Of a stretch of DNA of 64,000 nt, positions 42,815 to 50,936 are shown in pieces; the first letter of the stretch is position 1; each line of letters begins with the position of its first letter. The position numbers and the translations under genes are program-made. Source of the stretch: Candidatus Desulfobacillus denitrificans (GTDB lineage: Bacteria; Pseudomonadota; Gammaproteobacteria; Burkholderiales; Rhodocyclaceae); NCBI GenBank assembly GCA_017347485.1, contig AP021857.1:868001-932000 (forward strand). Direction: 5' to 3'. A model generated the notes under the pieces. The model searched no databases and was not told the origin of the DNA. It saw nothing but the letters and a program-made list of their open reading frames with translations.

Positions 42815-43930
42815 ATGCTGCCGTTTCTCTGCATCACGGCGCTTGCCGCCTTCGCATCGTCGCTCGCGCTGATGCTGGCCGGCGCCGCCTCGCCGGCCGC
42901 CGCTGCCCACATCGCCTTCGCCGCCGGCATCCTGCCGCTGATCTTCGGCGCCATGATGCACTTCGTGCCGGTGCTCACGCGCAGCGGCGCGCCGGCGACG
43001 ACGATGGGCCGGCTGCCGCTGGTCCTGCTCGCCGCCGGTCTCCTGGCCGCCGCCGCTTTCCTCCAGCCGGCCTGGTTCAATCCTCTGATCCACGCCGGCG
43101 CCAGCCTCGCCCTGCTGGCCGCGCTCGCCATGGCCGCCTGGATCGTGCGCCGCGGCCGCGCCGCCCTCGGCGCGCCGCATCCCGGCCTGCGCTGGTATCT
43201 GGCGGCGGTGGCCTGCCTCGCGCTGGCGCTCGCTTCGGTGCTGGCGATGCCGGCGCTGCCGTCCCAGCACGCCGCGTTGCGCCTCGTCCACCTGCACCTC
43301 AACACGCTCGGCTTCGTCGGCCTGACCGCACTCGGCACGCTGGCCGTGCTGCTGCCCACCGCCGCCGGCAAGCCCGACCCGACCGCGGCCGGCTGGCTGA
43401 AGCGCCAGCTGCCCCTGGCATTGGCCGGCGTACTGCTGATTGCCGGCGGCGTCGCCTGGTGGCCGCCCGCCGCCTATCTGGGCGCGCTGCTGCTGTTCGT
43501 TCCGGTGGCGCTGCTGGGCACGGCCTGGATGGCGCGCTTTCCGGGCGAGATCCTGCGCCTGCATGGCGCCGCGACGTCATTGGCGCTGGCGCTGGCCGGC
43601 CTGCTGGTGCTGCTGTCCTTCGCTGTCCTGCATGCCCAGCGGCGGCTGGCGGGCGGCGATGCCATCCTCGGATTTCTGCTGGCTTTCCTACTGCCGCTGG
43701 TGACTGGCGCCGTCAGCCAGCTGCTGCCGGTCTGGCTGAGGCCCGGCGTGCAAAGCGGCTGGCATCACGCCGCGCGCGAGCGGTTGGGCCGCTTCGCCGT
43801 ATTGCGGGGACTGACTTTTGTCGTGGCCGGATGGCTGGTGGCGTCGGGCTGGCGGCCGGGCGCCTGGCTGGCCGTGGTCGGCCTGGCCGTCTTCGTCGCG
43901 CAGGCGCTGCCGGTTGCGGCGCGGCGTTAG
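42815..43930 (+). CDS. Polytopic membrane protein, NnrS/heme-copper-like
   Basis: A 371-residue, almost entirely hydrophobic protein with about 10-12 membrane segments. Histidines lie inside or at the ends of helices: IFGAMMHFVPVLTR (about 47-60) and LRLVHLHLNTLGFVGLTALGTLAVLLPT (about 155-185). The latter resembles heme- or metal-ligand helices in NnrS and heme-copper subunits. I could not place it firmly in a named family; NnrS-like is the nearest description. It is co-transcribed with the DUF2249 gene and convergent with the heme-copper cluster, so a role in NO or electron handling is inferred from context. A GGGGACTGACTTTT word lies near its end (43809). Confidence 0.7.
   Translation: MLPFLCITALAAFASSLALMLAGAASPAAAAHIAFAAGILPLIFGAMMHFVPVLTRSGAPATTMGRLPLVLLAAGLLAAAAFLQPAWFNPLIHAGASLALLAALAMAAWIVRRGRAALGAPHPGLRWYLAAVACLALALASVLAMPALPSQHAALRLVHLHLNTLGFVGLTALGTLAVLLPTAAGKPDPTAAGWLKRQLPLALAGVLLIAGGVAWWPPAAYLGALLLFVPVALLGTAWMARFPGEILRLHGAATSLALALAGLLVLLSFAVLHAQRRLAGGDAILGFLLAFLLPLVTGAVSQLLPVWLRPGVQSGWHHAARERLGRFAVLRGLTFVVAGWLVASGWRPGAWLAVVGLAVFVAQALPVAARR
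43809..43819 (+). repeat. Dispersed word GACTGACTTTT, copy 10
   Basis: TGCGGGGACTGACTTTTGTC in the polytopic NnrS-like gene, read as RGLTFV. Confidence 0.85.
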
Positions 43931-44109
43931 TCCTTCTTTTCCGTCGCGGCAACCACCGCGGCGATATCCAGCGAACGAACGGCCTCGATGGCGACTTCCC
44001 AGGCGCCTTCGCGGCACAGGCCGCGGACCTGCGCATCCTCGTAGGCGGCCAGCGCGGCCTCGACGCAGGCGCGGCGCACGGTCTCGGCGATGTCCTGCGG
44101 GTCGGTCAT
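43927..44109 (-). CDS. Small helical protein at the end of the cytochrome b/heme-copper operon
   Basis: A 60-residue soluble protein (MTDPQDIAETVRRACVEAALAAYEDAQVRGLCREGAWEVAIEAVRSLD...) with predicted helices and no known motif. Its ATG overlaps the stop of the heme-copper subunit gene (ATGA), which supports a real, translationally coupled gene. It could be an assembly factor or small subunit. Its stop overlaps the convergent polytopic protein gene by four bases. Confidence 0.7.
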   Translation of the reverse strand: MTDPQDIAETVRRACVEAALAAYEDAQVRGLCREGAWEVAIEAVRSLDIAAVVAATEKKD

Positions 44110-45503
44110 GGCGCCCGGACCCGTGAGCGGCGCATCGCCATCAGCACGACGAGAACGAAGACCAGTCCGCCGATGATGGCGACGAGACCGCCCAGGCCCA
44201 TGATGCCCATGGCGACGATTTCGCTGGTGCTGCGCAGCGCCTGCTCGGCGCCGGCCACCTTGCGCTGCACGCCGTAGCCGCCCGACCACATCAGGCCGCC
44301 GATGTGCATGGCCTGGCCCACCGCGTAGCAGTAGGAGGAGAAGGTCGCCCACTTGCGCGAGGGCGCGGCGTAGCCCAGGCGCGGCAGCAGAAGATAGACC
44401 AGGCCCATCAGGGCCAGCGTGACGCCGACGATGCAGCCGTGGTAGTGCGCCGGAATCTTGACGTTGCTGCCGGCGATGGTGAAGCCGATCAGGCCGCCGA
44501 AGCAGAACAGCGCCAGCGAGGCATACAGCGCGGCGCGCAGAGGACGGGCGTCGTCGGCGACGGCTTGTCCCGGCGGCACCGCCAGCAGCACCGCCAGCGC
44601 GACGGGCAGGATCGGCAGGCCGCCGCCCAGCCCCATGGCGAAGGTGAGCAGGTTGCGGTGCTCGACGGCGTGCGACGGCCACACCAGGTAGGCGACGGGG
44701 ATGGCCAGCGCGCACACCGTCGCCAGCGCGAAGCAGAGCAGGGCGACACGCGGGCTCATCGGTACGCGCGCGCCGCAGGCGCTGGCCAGCCACAGCCAGG
44801 CCACCAGCATGAACAGCGTCCAGATGAACTGCAGGGCATGGCCGCCGCCCCAGAAGAGTATTTCGTAATAGGCCTTGCCGTCGAGTCCGCTCGGCTGCGT
44901 CAACCAGGACAAGGCGAAGGCGGCGATGGCGATGACGGCCGGCAGCAGACCGAGCGTGAGCCCGGCCTGCAACGCCTCGGCGCCATTCCTCGGCGCGATC
45001 CAGGCCGGCGCGGCGATCAGGCTGCGCGCCACCAGCATGACGGCGCCGATGCCGAAGATCGCCAGTCCCCAGAGGAACACCGGGTTCTCCAGCACCGGAA
45101 TGTAGTTGGCCATCACCGGTTCGCCCCGGCTGGCGAAGGGCGAAATCGTCATCAGCAGGGTGCCCAGCCCGGCGACGGCGAGGGCGGCGCGATTCAGGCC
45201 GAGGGCGCGCCTGCCGCCCGACAGCGTCCACAAAATGCCGCCGAGGGAGACGAACCATACCAGTACCGAGAGATCGACATGCACCACCAGGGCGACGCGG
45301 AAGAAGTCGCCGGAGGGCAGGAGTCCCTGGAACTGCGGTGCGCGCGAGAGGACGAGAATGATGGAAAGGACGCCCGAGCCGATCAGGGCGAGCAGACCGA
45401 GCCAGAGCCAGCCGCGCGCCACGCCGGCCGGACCGGCTTCGGTCTCAGGCAGGCTGAAATCGACCCCGATCGCGGCAGGACGGGTCTCGGCGACAACGCT
45501 CAT
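44106..45503 (-). CDS. Divergent heme-copper oxidase-family catalytic-like subunit
   Basis: A 465-residue protein with about 12 membrane segments. Candidate ligands are H75 (helix II, low-spin heme), H222 (helix VI, GGGHALQF, no Tyr four residues later), H353 and H355 (helix X, PAHYHG). At helix VII the usual adjacent His-His pair is not seen; SHAVEH (H278, H282) is in its place. The overall pattern is closest to cbb3/NO-reductase-type (C-family) subunits. The altered CuB and missing Tyr make oxygen reduction doubtful. An unusual NO reductase or a heme-only electron carrier is possible. It sits in an operon with a cytochrome b-FlpD fusion and has no cytochrome c subunit beside it. Confidence 0.75.
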   Translation of the reverse strand: MSVVAETRPAAIGVDFSLPETEAGPAGVARGWLWLGLLALIGSGVLSIILVLSRAPQFQGLLPSGDFFRVALVVHVDLSVLVWFVSLGGILWTLSGGRRALGLNRAALAVAGLGTLLMTISPFASRGEPVMANYIPVLENPVFLWGLAIFGIGAVMLVARSLIAAPAWIAPRNGAEALQAGLTLGLLPAVIAIAAFALSWLTQPSGLDGKAYYEILFWGGGHALQFIWTLFMLVAWLWLASACGARVPMSPRVALLCFALATVCALAIPVAYLVWPSHAVEHRNLLTFAMGLGGGLPILPVALAVLLAVPPGQAVADDARPLRAALYASLALFCFGGLIGFTIAGSNVKIPAHYHGCIVGVTLALMGLVYLLLPRLGYAAPSRKWATFSSYCYAVGQAMHIGGLMWSGGYGVQRKVAGAEQALRSTSEIVAMGIMGLGGLVAIIGGLVFVLVVLMAMRRSRVRAP

Positions 45504-46018
45504 TCAAAAAAAATGCCGCCGCGATCCTTGCGCAGGTCGATGACGAGGATCTGCGCCGGCTTCAGCGTCATCTTTTCCTCGCGCACGTGATTGAAATCCG
45601 AGATGCGGACGTTGTCGTTCATCTTGACCGACAGCGTATGTTCGCCGGCGGGCACCTCGAAGCGCCGGTAGAGCGTCGACGGGCCGTCCTTGGAGAGGCC
45701 TGACGGCGGCGCCACGCCCTCGAACAGATGCTTGCCGTCGAGGTCGATGCTTACCCGGATCGGCGAGCGTTCGCGAGGGCAGATCTTCGCGGCGCGCATG
45801 TTCGGCGCCAGCTTGGCAAGCTCTTCCGGCGTGCGTTCGCGGCATTCCCCGACCGGTTCGGCCTGGGTGCTGAAGGAGAGCTTGATGAGGGCCGTGTCGG
45901 GATCGAGGTGATGGTAGTCGGGGGAGGTGGAGAAATAGCCGATGATCACGGCGAACAGGCCATAAAAGAGGGCCTGCGCGACCATGACCAGCGGATTGGT
46001 GGGGGATTTGCTAACCAT
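45500..46018 (-). CDS. Membrane-anchored protein of unknown function in the cytochrome b/heme-copper operon
   Basis: A 172-residue protein with one N-terminal membrane segment (about 10-28, LVMVAQALFYGLFAVIIGYF). The extracytoplasmic beta-rich domain contains FEGVAPPSGLSKDGPSTLYRRFEVPAGEHTLSVKMNDN, which resembles carboxypeptidase-regulatory-like or metal-insertion accessory domains. It has two Cys (in GECRERT and KICPRE). The start at 46018 overlaps the stop of the cytochrome b-FlpD gene by 8 bases, and its end overlaps the heme-copper gene by 4, so it is a coupled operon member. It may be an accessory subunit of the complex. Confidence 0.75.
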   Translation of the reverse strand: MVSKSPTNPLVMVAQALFYGLFAVIIGYFSTSPDYHHLDPDTALIKLSFSTQAEPVGECRERTPEELAKLAPNMRAAKICPRERSPIRVSIDLDGKHLFEGVAPPSGLSKDGPSTLYRRFEVPAGEHTLSVKMNDNVRISDFNHVREEKMTLKPAQILVIDLRKDRGGIFFE

Positions 46019-47582
46019 GTTGAACGATCCTCCGGGGAGTATAAGCGCGCGGGCGCTTTTCGTCAGCACCCAAGGTTTGCAGATGTTGGCGGAAATCGTC
46101 GAGGGTTGCCTTGAGGTGGCTCATTTCGTGGCGGTCGGCCCAGGCCAGCCGCAGCCGCTCGGCCGGTACGCTCGGACGCAAGTGAGGCTCGCGCCGGCCG
46201 TTCAGGCGCTCCTCGGTCCAGCGCGTGCCGAAGCGATAGGCGCAACTGCCCTCGCGGCAGCCGGTGACGAGCACGCCGTCGGCGCCGCCGCGCAGGGCGT
46301 ACTCGACGAAGCTGGGCGGCAGCAGGCCGCTGCACATCAGGTTGAGGACGGCCGTGTCCCCGCTTTCGAGGCGGGACGACGCTGCCGCGCATTCGCAGCC
46401 GAAGACGGCGATTTTCACCTGACCGCGCAGGGCGGCGATCTTGCGCTCCATTTCCGCGCGCAGCGCGCCGACCGGCTGCTGCGGCATGTCGATGCCGGTG
46501 ACCAGCTTGTCCATGCTGCGGAAAGGGGTGGAAGAAGGGCAGGCGCCGGCGCAGATGCCACACGAGGCGCACAGTTCCGGATGGACGCGGGCCAGCTCGT
46601 GGCCGGGCTTGTCCGGATGCGGCAGCATGGTGATGGCGCCATAGGGGCAATCGACGAAGCAGCGGCGGCAGCCGTTGCAGTTGGGCGGGTCCACCACCGC
46701 GACGGGTCCCTGCCGCGGATGCGGCAGCAGCGGCAAGATGAGCAGCAGCAGGGTGAGGGCGCCGGCGATGGCCCAGAGTCCGCCCGGAGAGGTGGCGTAC
46801 ATCAGCGGATGGATGAACAGGTAGTACCAGTCGATGTGCAGCACCGGGGAGAACATCGTCAGATCGGCCTTGCCATGCGAGACGGTCGGCTTGGCCAGGG
46901 CCAGCACCAGCAGCATGGCCAGTGTTCCGAGCGCCAGGCTGCGGGCAGGGAAGACATCCGATTGCGACACGCGCTGGATATGCACCCACAGGGCGAGCAG
47001 CAGCAGCAGCGGGATGCCGATGTGCAGGAACACCAGCAGCGTGAAAAAGCGGTCGGTGAGCACGCCCGGCAGGAAGTTGCGCGTGGCTGGCGTGTTGAAG
47101 ATCGGCAGCCAGTCGAACCACTCGGCGCTGGCGATCGCCGAGAACAATCCCAGCTGATCCCACACCAGCCAGTAGCCGCCGATGCCTGAAGCATAAACCA
47201 GCCAGAGCGTCGGCACGCCGGTGATCCAGGAATACCAGCGGAAGCCGTGGAAGCGGCCGTAGAGGAACTCGCGCAGGATGTGCAGGAGCATCACCAGCAC
47301 CAGGCCGTCGGCGGCATAGCGGTGCAGGCTGCGGACGATGCCGCCCAGCCACCATTGTTCATGGGTGTAGTACTCGATCGAGGTATGGATCTCCTCGATG
47401 CCGGTGTCGAGGACGATGAAGAGATAGATGCCGGTGGCCAGCGCGATCCAGAGGAAATAAAAGCCAAGCGCCCCCAGATGGCGCCAGGGATTGGCGGCGG
47501 CGCCGAAAATTTCATCGAAGAAGCTCTCGATGCGCTGCATCAGGGCAAGTCCGCCCTGGCGGATGGAAGCGATTGGGTTCAC
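46011..47582 (-). CDS. bc1-type cytochrome b fused to 2x[4Fe-4S] ferredoxin and FlpD/MvhD domain
   Basis: A 523-residue fusion, paralogous over its first 290 residues to the cytochrome b/FAD protein. Two b-heme ligand pairs are H87/H101 and H187/H201. DWYY (251-254) stands at the place of the complex III PEWY motif. Two [4Fe-4S] motifs follow (C302-C312 and C338-C348). The C-terminal domain (about 388-480) is of the FlpD/MvhD type (VFGCECAA, LMCSGLLPP, TGCREGSCAYRFG). In methanogens and acetogens that domain links hydrogenase to heterodisulfide reductase-type bifurcating enzymes. Start: GTG at 47582 covers all similarity; ATG at 47540 is possible. It heads the operon under a strong Fnr-type promoter. 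It probably carries electrons between quinone and a soluble partner. Confidence 0.83.
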   Translation of the reverse strand: MNPIASIRQGGLALMQRIESFFDEIFGAAANPWRHLGALGFYFLWIALATGIYLFIVLDTGIEEIHTSIEYYTHEQWWLGGIVRSLHRYAADGLVLVMLLHILREFLYGRFHGFRWYSWITGVPTLWLVYASGIGGYWLVWDQLGLFSAIASAEWFDWLPIFNTPATRNFLPGVLTDRFFTLLVFLHIGIPLLLLLALWVHIQRVSQSDVFPARSLALGTLAMLLVLALAKPTVSHGKADLTMFSPVLHIDWYYLFIHPLMYATSPGGLWAIAGALTLLLLILPLLPHPRQGPVAVVDPPNCNGCRRCFVDCPYGAITMLPHPDKPGHELARVHPELCASCGICAGACPSSTPFRSMDKLVTGIDMPQQPVGALRAEMERKIAALRGQVKIAVFGCECAAASSRLESGDTAVLNLMCSGLLPPSFVEYALRGGADGVLVTGCREGSCAYRFGTRWTEERLNGRREPHLRPSVPAERLRLAWADRHEMSHLKATLDDFRQHLQTLGADEKRPRAYTPRRIVQHG

Positions 47583-47617
47583 GTTGGGAAACCCGCAAAC
47601 GGGTTTATTAGAGTTTT

Positions 47618-47659
47618 ATTATATTACTTCAGGATTCCAGGCAAATTGACCGAAGTCAA
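47618..47659 (-). promoter_or_regulatory. Fnr/Dnr-type promoter of the cytochrome b-FlpD operon
   Basis: Operator TTGAC-CGAA-GTCAA (47646-47659, perfect palindrome, core TTGA-N6-TCAA) overlapping the end of senC. A consensus TATAAT on the minus strand (47618-47623) sits at the -10 position for a class II site centred at -41.5. The predicted start is near 47611, 29 bases before the GTG. Confidence 0.8.
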
Positions 47660-48525
47660 ACACCGGGATTCTTCCGGTTTCGCAGGCGCAGTTCCTTCGC
47701 AAGGTACCAGACGATGAAGATGAGAAAAGTCAGGAAGCCCGCGATCTCGAATACGATGCCATAGCTGACCCGGTATTGTCCGGTCTTGGGATCGTACACG
47801 GAGCAGAGGATGCGCACCCGGTCGAGCAGGTCGGCAATGGCATCGGTCTGGGAGACCGGCGCGCCGGTGACGAGTTCCTTGAGCGGTTTGACGAGCTGCT
47901 CGACGATGAGCGCCTCGCCGTAGATCTGCCGATAAATCACGCCGTTCGCATCGACCAGCGTGACCTGGACGATGTGGTCGAAGCCGGCCGGCGTCGGCGC
48001 ATAGCTGAAGCCGAAGCTTTTCGTCAGGTCGTCGACGATGGCTGGCGCCGGGCTGAGGAATTCCCAATTGGGGAAGACGATGCCGTTCTGCTTGGCGAAG
48101 GCCTTCATGGCGGCGGGCGAGTCGAAAGGCTGGTTGAAGCCGATGCTGACGACGTTGAACCGGTCGGTGCCGATCACGGCGACGGTCTGGGTGACGGCCT
48201 TTTGCAGGTTCCGGGTGGTGGTCGGGCAGACCTCGAAGCAGCCGGTGTAGATGAAACTCACCAGCAGCGGCTTGCCGCGGTAGTCGGCCAGCCGCACCGG
48301 CTTTTCGCTACGGTCGAGCAGGGTGAAGTCGCCGACGGGCCGGTTGAGGACCGACTGCGAGAGTTGGAGTGCCTTCGCCTCGTCGAGCACCGGCACGTTC
48401 GGCGCGGCGGCCGGATCGAGCGGGCGCGAGGCGACCTTGCCGCCATGCTGGGCGGAGAAAGACGCGCTGGCGCAGGCCAGCAGTAGAGCGCAATAAATCG
48501 CGTGGGAACATCTGAAAATCCTCAT
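47656..48525 (-). CDS. SCO1/SenC copper chaperone-like protein with C-terminal membrane anchor
   Basis: A 289-residue protein with an N-terminal signal (to about 25) and a thioredoxin-like SCO domain with the copper motif CFEVC (C96, C100) and H184 (GFDHIVQV). Unusually, a C-terminal membrane segment follows (about 255-275). SCO proteins deliver copper to CuA sites, and the neighbouring gene set includes a CuA subunit. A NorS-NorY-SenC grouping is described in ammonia oxidisers for an alternative NO reductase, and the neighbourhood here is similar. Separated from the oxidase subunit I gene by a strong terminator. Confidence 0.88.
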   Translation of the reverse strand: MRIFRCSHAIYCALLLACASASFSAQHGGKVASRPLDPAAAPNVPVLDEAKALQLSQSVLNRPVGDFTLLDRSEKPVRLADYRGKPLLVSFIYTGCFEVCPTTTRNLQKAVTQTVAVIGTDRFNVVSIGFNQPFDSPAAMKAFAKQNGIVFPNWEFLSPAPAIVDDLTKSFGFSYAPTPAGFDHIVQVTLVDANGVIYRQIYGEALIVEQLVKPLKELVTGAPVSQTDAIADLLDRVRILCSVYDPKTGQYRVSYGIVFEIAGFLTFLIFIVWYLAKELRLRNRKNPGV

Positions 48526-48604
48526 GTTTGCATCATCTCCGCGGCCTGCCGCAGCGTCAAGCGAACAGGTCAAATACAACACGCGCCTTGGATGCGGCCG
48601 GAAA

Positions 48605-48634
48605 CGAAAAGGGCCGCTTGCGCGGCCCTTTTCG
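48605..48634 (-). terminator. Rho-independent terminator after the heme-copper subunit I gene
   Basis: Perfect 13-bp stem CGAAAAGGGCCGC / GCGGCCCTTTTCG with a TTGC loop, followed on the minus strand by TTTC. It separates the CuA/subunit I operon from senC. Confidence 0.88.
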
Positions 48635-48665
48635 GATTGCCCGGATTTGCGACCGGGCGAATCTG

Positions 48666-50351
48666 TTAAGACAATCCCCACAGCGAGGACAGGTATTTCC
48701 AGTTCACGAAGTAGTACAGGATGAAGGCCGTGAGGAAGATCAGGGCCAGCACCATCGTGCCCGGAGTGGCGGGGGGATGCGCCGCGCCGGCGGGAGCCGG
48801 GGGCGGCAGGGTCAGCGGGATCGGCGTGCTGCGAATCTCGCCTTCCTCCAGCTTCTTGCCGAAGAAGATGGACAGGACGATCTGCAGGATCCAGCCGGCA
48901 CCGCCGACGATGGCGACGACGCCGAAGATGCCGGTCAGGCCCATCATCAGGTAGGCCGCGCCCGGCCATTCGTAGGCCATCGGCGCGCCGGCGAAGGCCA
49001 TGTCCCAGTGGCGGCGGGAAACGCCCAGCGTGCCGGCGCCCATCATCACCAGCGAGACGATATACATGGCCAGGCCGAAGAGGTAGGGCTGGATCTTGGC
49101 GAAGCCCGGGAACAGCACTTCGCGCTTGAACAGCACCGGCACCAGGAAGTAGGTCAGGCCCATGAACGCCAGGGTGGTGCCGATGACGACCGTCGCATGG
49201 AAGTGCCCCGGCACGTAGATGGTGTTGTGGATGAGCATGTTCAGCTGTTCCGCGCCCATCATGACGCCGGAGATGCCGCCGAGAAAGCCGAAGCCGATCA
49301 GCGAGAGGAACATCGACGAGAAGGCCGGGTTGCCCCACGGCGCTTTCCTCAGCCATTCGAAGAGGCCCTTGTTGTAGCCTTTCAGCCGCTGCGCCTGTTC
49401 GATGGCGCCGGGCACCGTCATGCCGTGGATCATCGAGGCCAGCACCGCGAAGTACATGAAGTACGAGGTGTTGACGATCTTCCACTCGGAGCTCATGCCC
49501 GGGTCGGAGAGGATGTGGTGGGCGGAAGCCAGCTGCAGGAACAGGATGTAGAGGAAGTAGGCCGTGCGGCTCACTTTCTCCGACATCGGCTTGGCGCCGA
49601 ACACGATGGCGGCGATGGCGTACCAGATCGCCACGTGGGCCGAGACGTTGATCTGCTGCGAGCTGTGGCCGAGGCCCCACCAGACGACGCGGTACATCAG
49701 CGAATCGATCTCGCGGATGTAGCCGATCGACCAGAAGAAGGTCGGGATCAGGATGATGGCGCCGGAGGCGATGGTGAAGATGGCGATGATGCAGGCGGTC
49801 AGGGCGCCGAAGGTCACCAGCGGGATCGAGCCTTCATAGGTCTTCTCCGCCTTGGCCACCACCAGGGTGCCGAGGAAGATGAAGCAGATGAGGAGCGCGC
49901 CCACGGCGAAGAGGATCAGGCCGAGGTAGAAATGCCACTTGGCCTGCATCGGCACGTAGGAGGTGAACATCACGCTCGACTCGCCCTGGAAGATGGCGAC
50001 GTTGGTCATGATCGCGCCGAGCACCATCAGCCACGAGCTGAGCCAGGCCAGCTTGGGCGTTGCCAGCCGGCAGTGCAGCAGCGTCGAGGAGGCGAAGATC
50101 AGCACGGCCATCTCGAAGAAGATGATCCAGAAGATCAGCATGTCGATGCCGTGCGCCGTCAGCACCATGTAGAACACGTCGGCCGACAGCAGATGCACGG
50201 CCGGCCAGCGGGTCAGGATGACGCCCAGCGCCATGATGCCGCCGACGAGCAGCGAGAGCACGCCGCAGACGGCGTGGAAGCGCATGAGCTTCTCGGCTTC
50301 GGTGTCGAATTGCAGCCCGGAACGCGGGCAGATGCGGTAAGTCGTAGCCAT
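48666..50351 (-). CDS. Heme-copper reductase subunit I lacking the active-site Tyr (probable CuA-type NO reductase)
   Basis: A 561-residue protein with about 13 membrane segments and a complete six-His set: H67 (helix II), H229 (VI), H278-H279 (VII, SAHHILSDPG), H383 and H385 (X, GHFH). Oxidases carry the cross-linked Tyr four residues after the helix VI His (HPEVY). Here the sequence is HSSQQ, so position 233 is Gln. Loss of this Tyr is characteristic of heme-copper NO reductases outside the cNOR/qNOR group (the sNOR/bNOR types with a CuA subunit). With no norB in the window and a dense nir locus nearby, NO reduction is the best guess. A divergent oxidase remains possible. Confidence 0.82.
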   Translation of the reverse strand: MATTYRICPRSGLQFDTEAEKLMRFHAVCGVLSLLVGGIMALGVILTRWPAVHLLSADVFYMVLTAHGIDMLIFWIIFFEMAVLIFASSTLLHCRLATPKLAWLSSWLMVLGAIMTNVAIFQGESSVMFTSYVPMQAKWHFYLGLILFAVGALLICFIFLGTLVVAKAEKTYEGSIPLVTFGALTACIIAIFTIASGAIILIPTFFWSIGYIREIDSLMYRVVWWGLGHSSQQINVSAHVAIWYAIAAIVFGAKPMSEKVSRTAYFLYILFLQLASAHHILSDPGMSSEWKIVNTSYFMYFAVLASMIHGMTVPGAIEQAQRLKGYNKGLFEWLRKAPWGNPAFSSMFLSLIGFGFLGGISGVMMGAEQLNMLIHNTIYVPGHFHATVVIGTTLAFMGLTYFLVPVLFKREVLFPGFAKIQPYLFGLAMYIVSLVMMGAGTLGVSRRHWDMAFAGAPMAYEWPGAAYLMMGLTGIFGVVAIVGGAGWILQIVLSIFFGKKLEEGEIRSTPIPLTLPPPAPAGAAHPPATPGTMVLALIFLTAFILYYFVNWKYLSSLWGLS

Positions 50352-50363
50352 TTACGTGCCCCC

Positions 50364-50903
50364 TTATTTCACGTACATGCGTCCGACCATGGTGTGATGG
50401 CCGATGCCGCAATATTCGTTGCAGACGATGGAATAGGTACCCGACTGGGTTGGCGTGATCTTGACGACGTGCTCGTAGTTCGGGTGCACCTGGATGTTGA
50501 TGTTCTGCGGCTGCAGCGAGAAGCCGTGCATGTAGTCCATCGCGGAGAGGTGGAGCTTGTAGGTCTTGCCCTGCTCAAGCTCGTAAATCGGCCACCAGGC
50601 CCAGAGGCGACCGATCAGGTAGATGTCGGAGCCGGCGGGCGGCTTGACGACGGGCACCTGCTGGTCGGTTTCGGTGCGGACGGTATATTGGTCGACCACG
50701 GCCTGGGCCTTGGCGGCGAACATCTCCTTGGTCGTCTTGTAGGTTTCGTTGGAAAGGTTCTGGTTGCCGTAGATGTGCCACCAGATCATCATGCCGAACA
50801 TGACTAGCGACCACACGAATGCGATGGCGACCCAGATGAATTCCAGCTTGTCGATCGGCTGCTTCCACCAGAGCCTCTCAGCGGGCGGCAGGATTGCGCT
50901 CAT
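50364..50903 (-). CDS. CuA-containing subunit II of the heme-copper reductase
   Basis: A 179-residue protein with one N-terminal membrane segment (about 20-42) and a periplasmic cupredoxin domain with the full CuA set: H126 (MHGFSL), C161, E163, C165, H169 and M172 (CNEYCGIGHHTM). The domain is short and has no cytochrome c extension, as in B-type oxidases and CuA NO reductases. ATG at 50903 has GGGAG upstream and is preferred to the TTG before it. The stop is 12 bases before the subunit I gene. Confidence 0.92.
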   Translation of the reverse strand: MSAILPPAERLWWKQPIDKLEFIWVAIAFVWSLVMFGMMIWWHIYGNQNLSNETYKTTKEMFAAKAQAVVDQYTVRTETDQQVPVVKPPAGSDIYLIGRLWAWWPIYELEQGKTYKLHLSAMDYMHGFSLQPQNINIQVHPNYEHVVKITPTQSGTYSIVCNEYCGIGHHTMVGRMYVK

Positions 50904-50936
50904 CAATTTCTCCCTGAAAAAATTAAAGGCTGCCGA

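Noticed and set aside
44106..45503. Calling this subunit a cbb3 oxidase CcoN or NorB
   Set aside because: There are no ccoO/ccoP/norC neighbours and the CuB ligand region is altered; a firm family name needs a phylogeny.
46011..47582. Calling the cytochrome b-FlpD protein a hydrogenase subunit
   Set aside because: The FlpD/MvhD domain alone does not carry a hydrogenase active site, and no hydrogenase gene is near.
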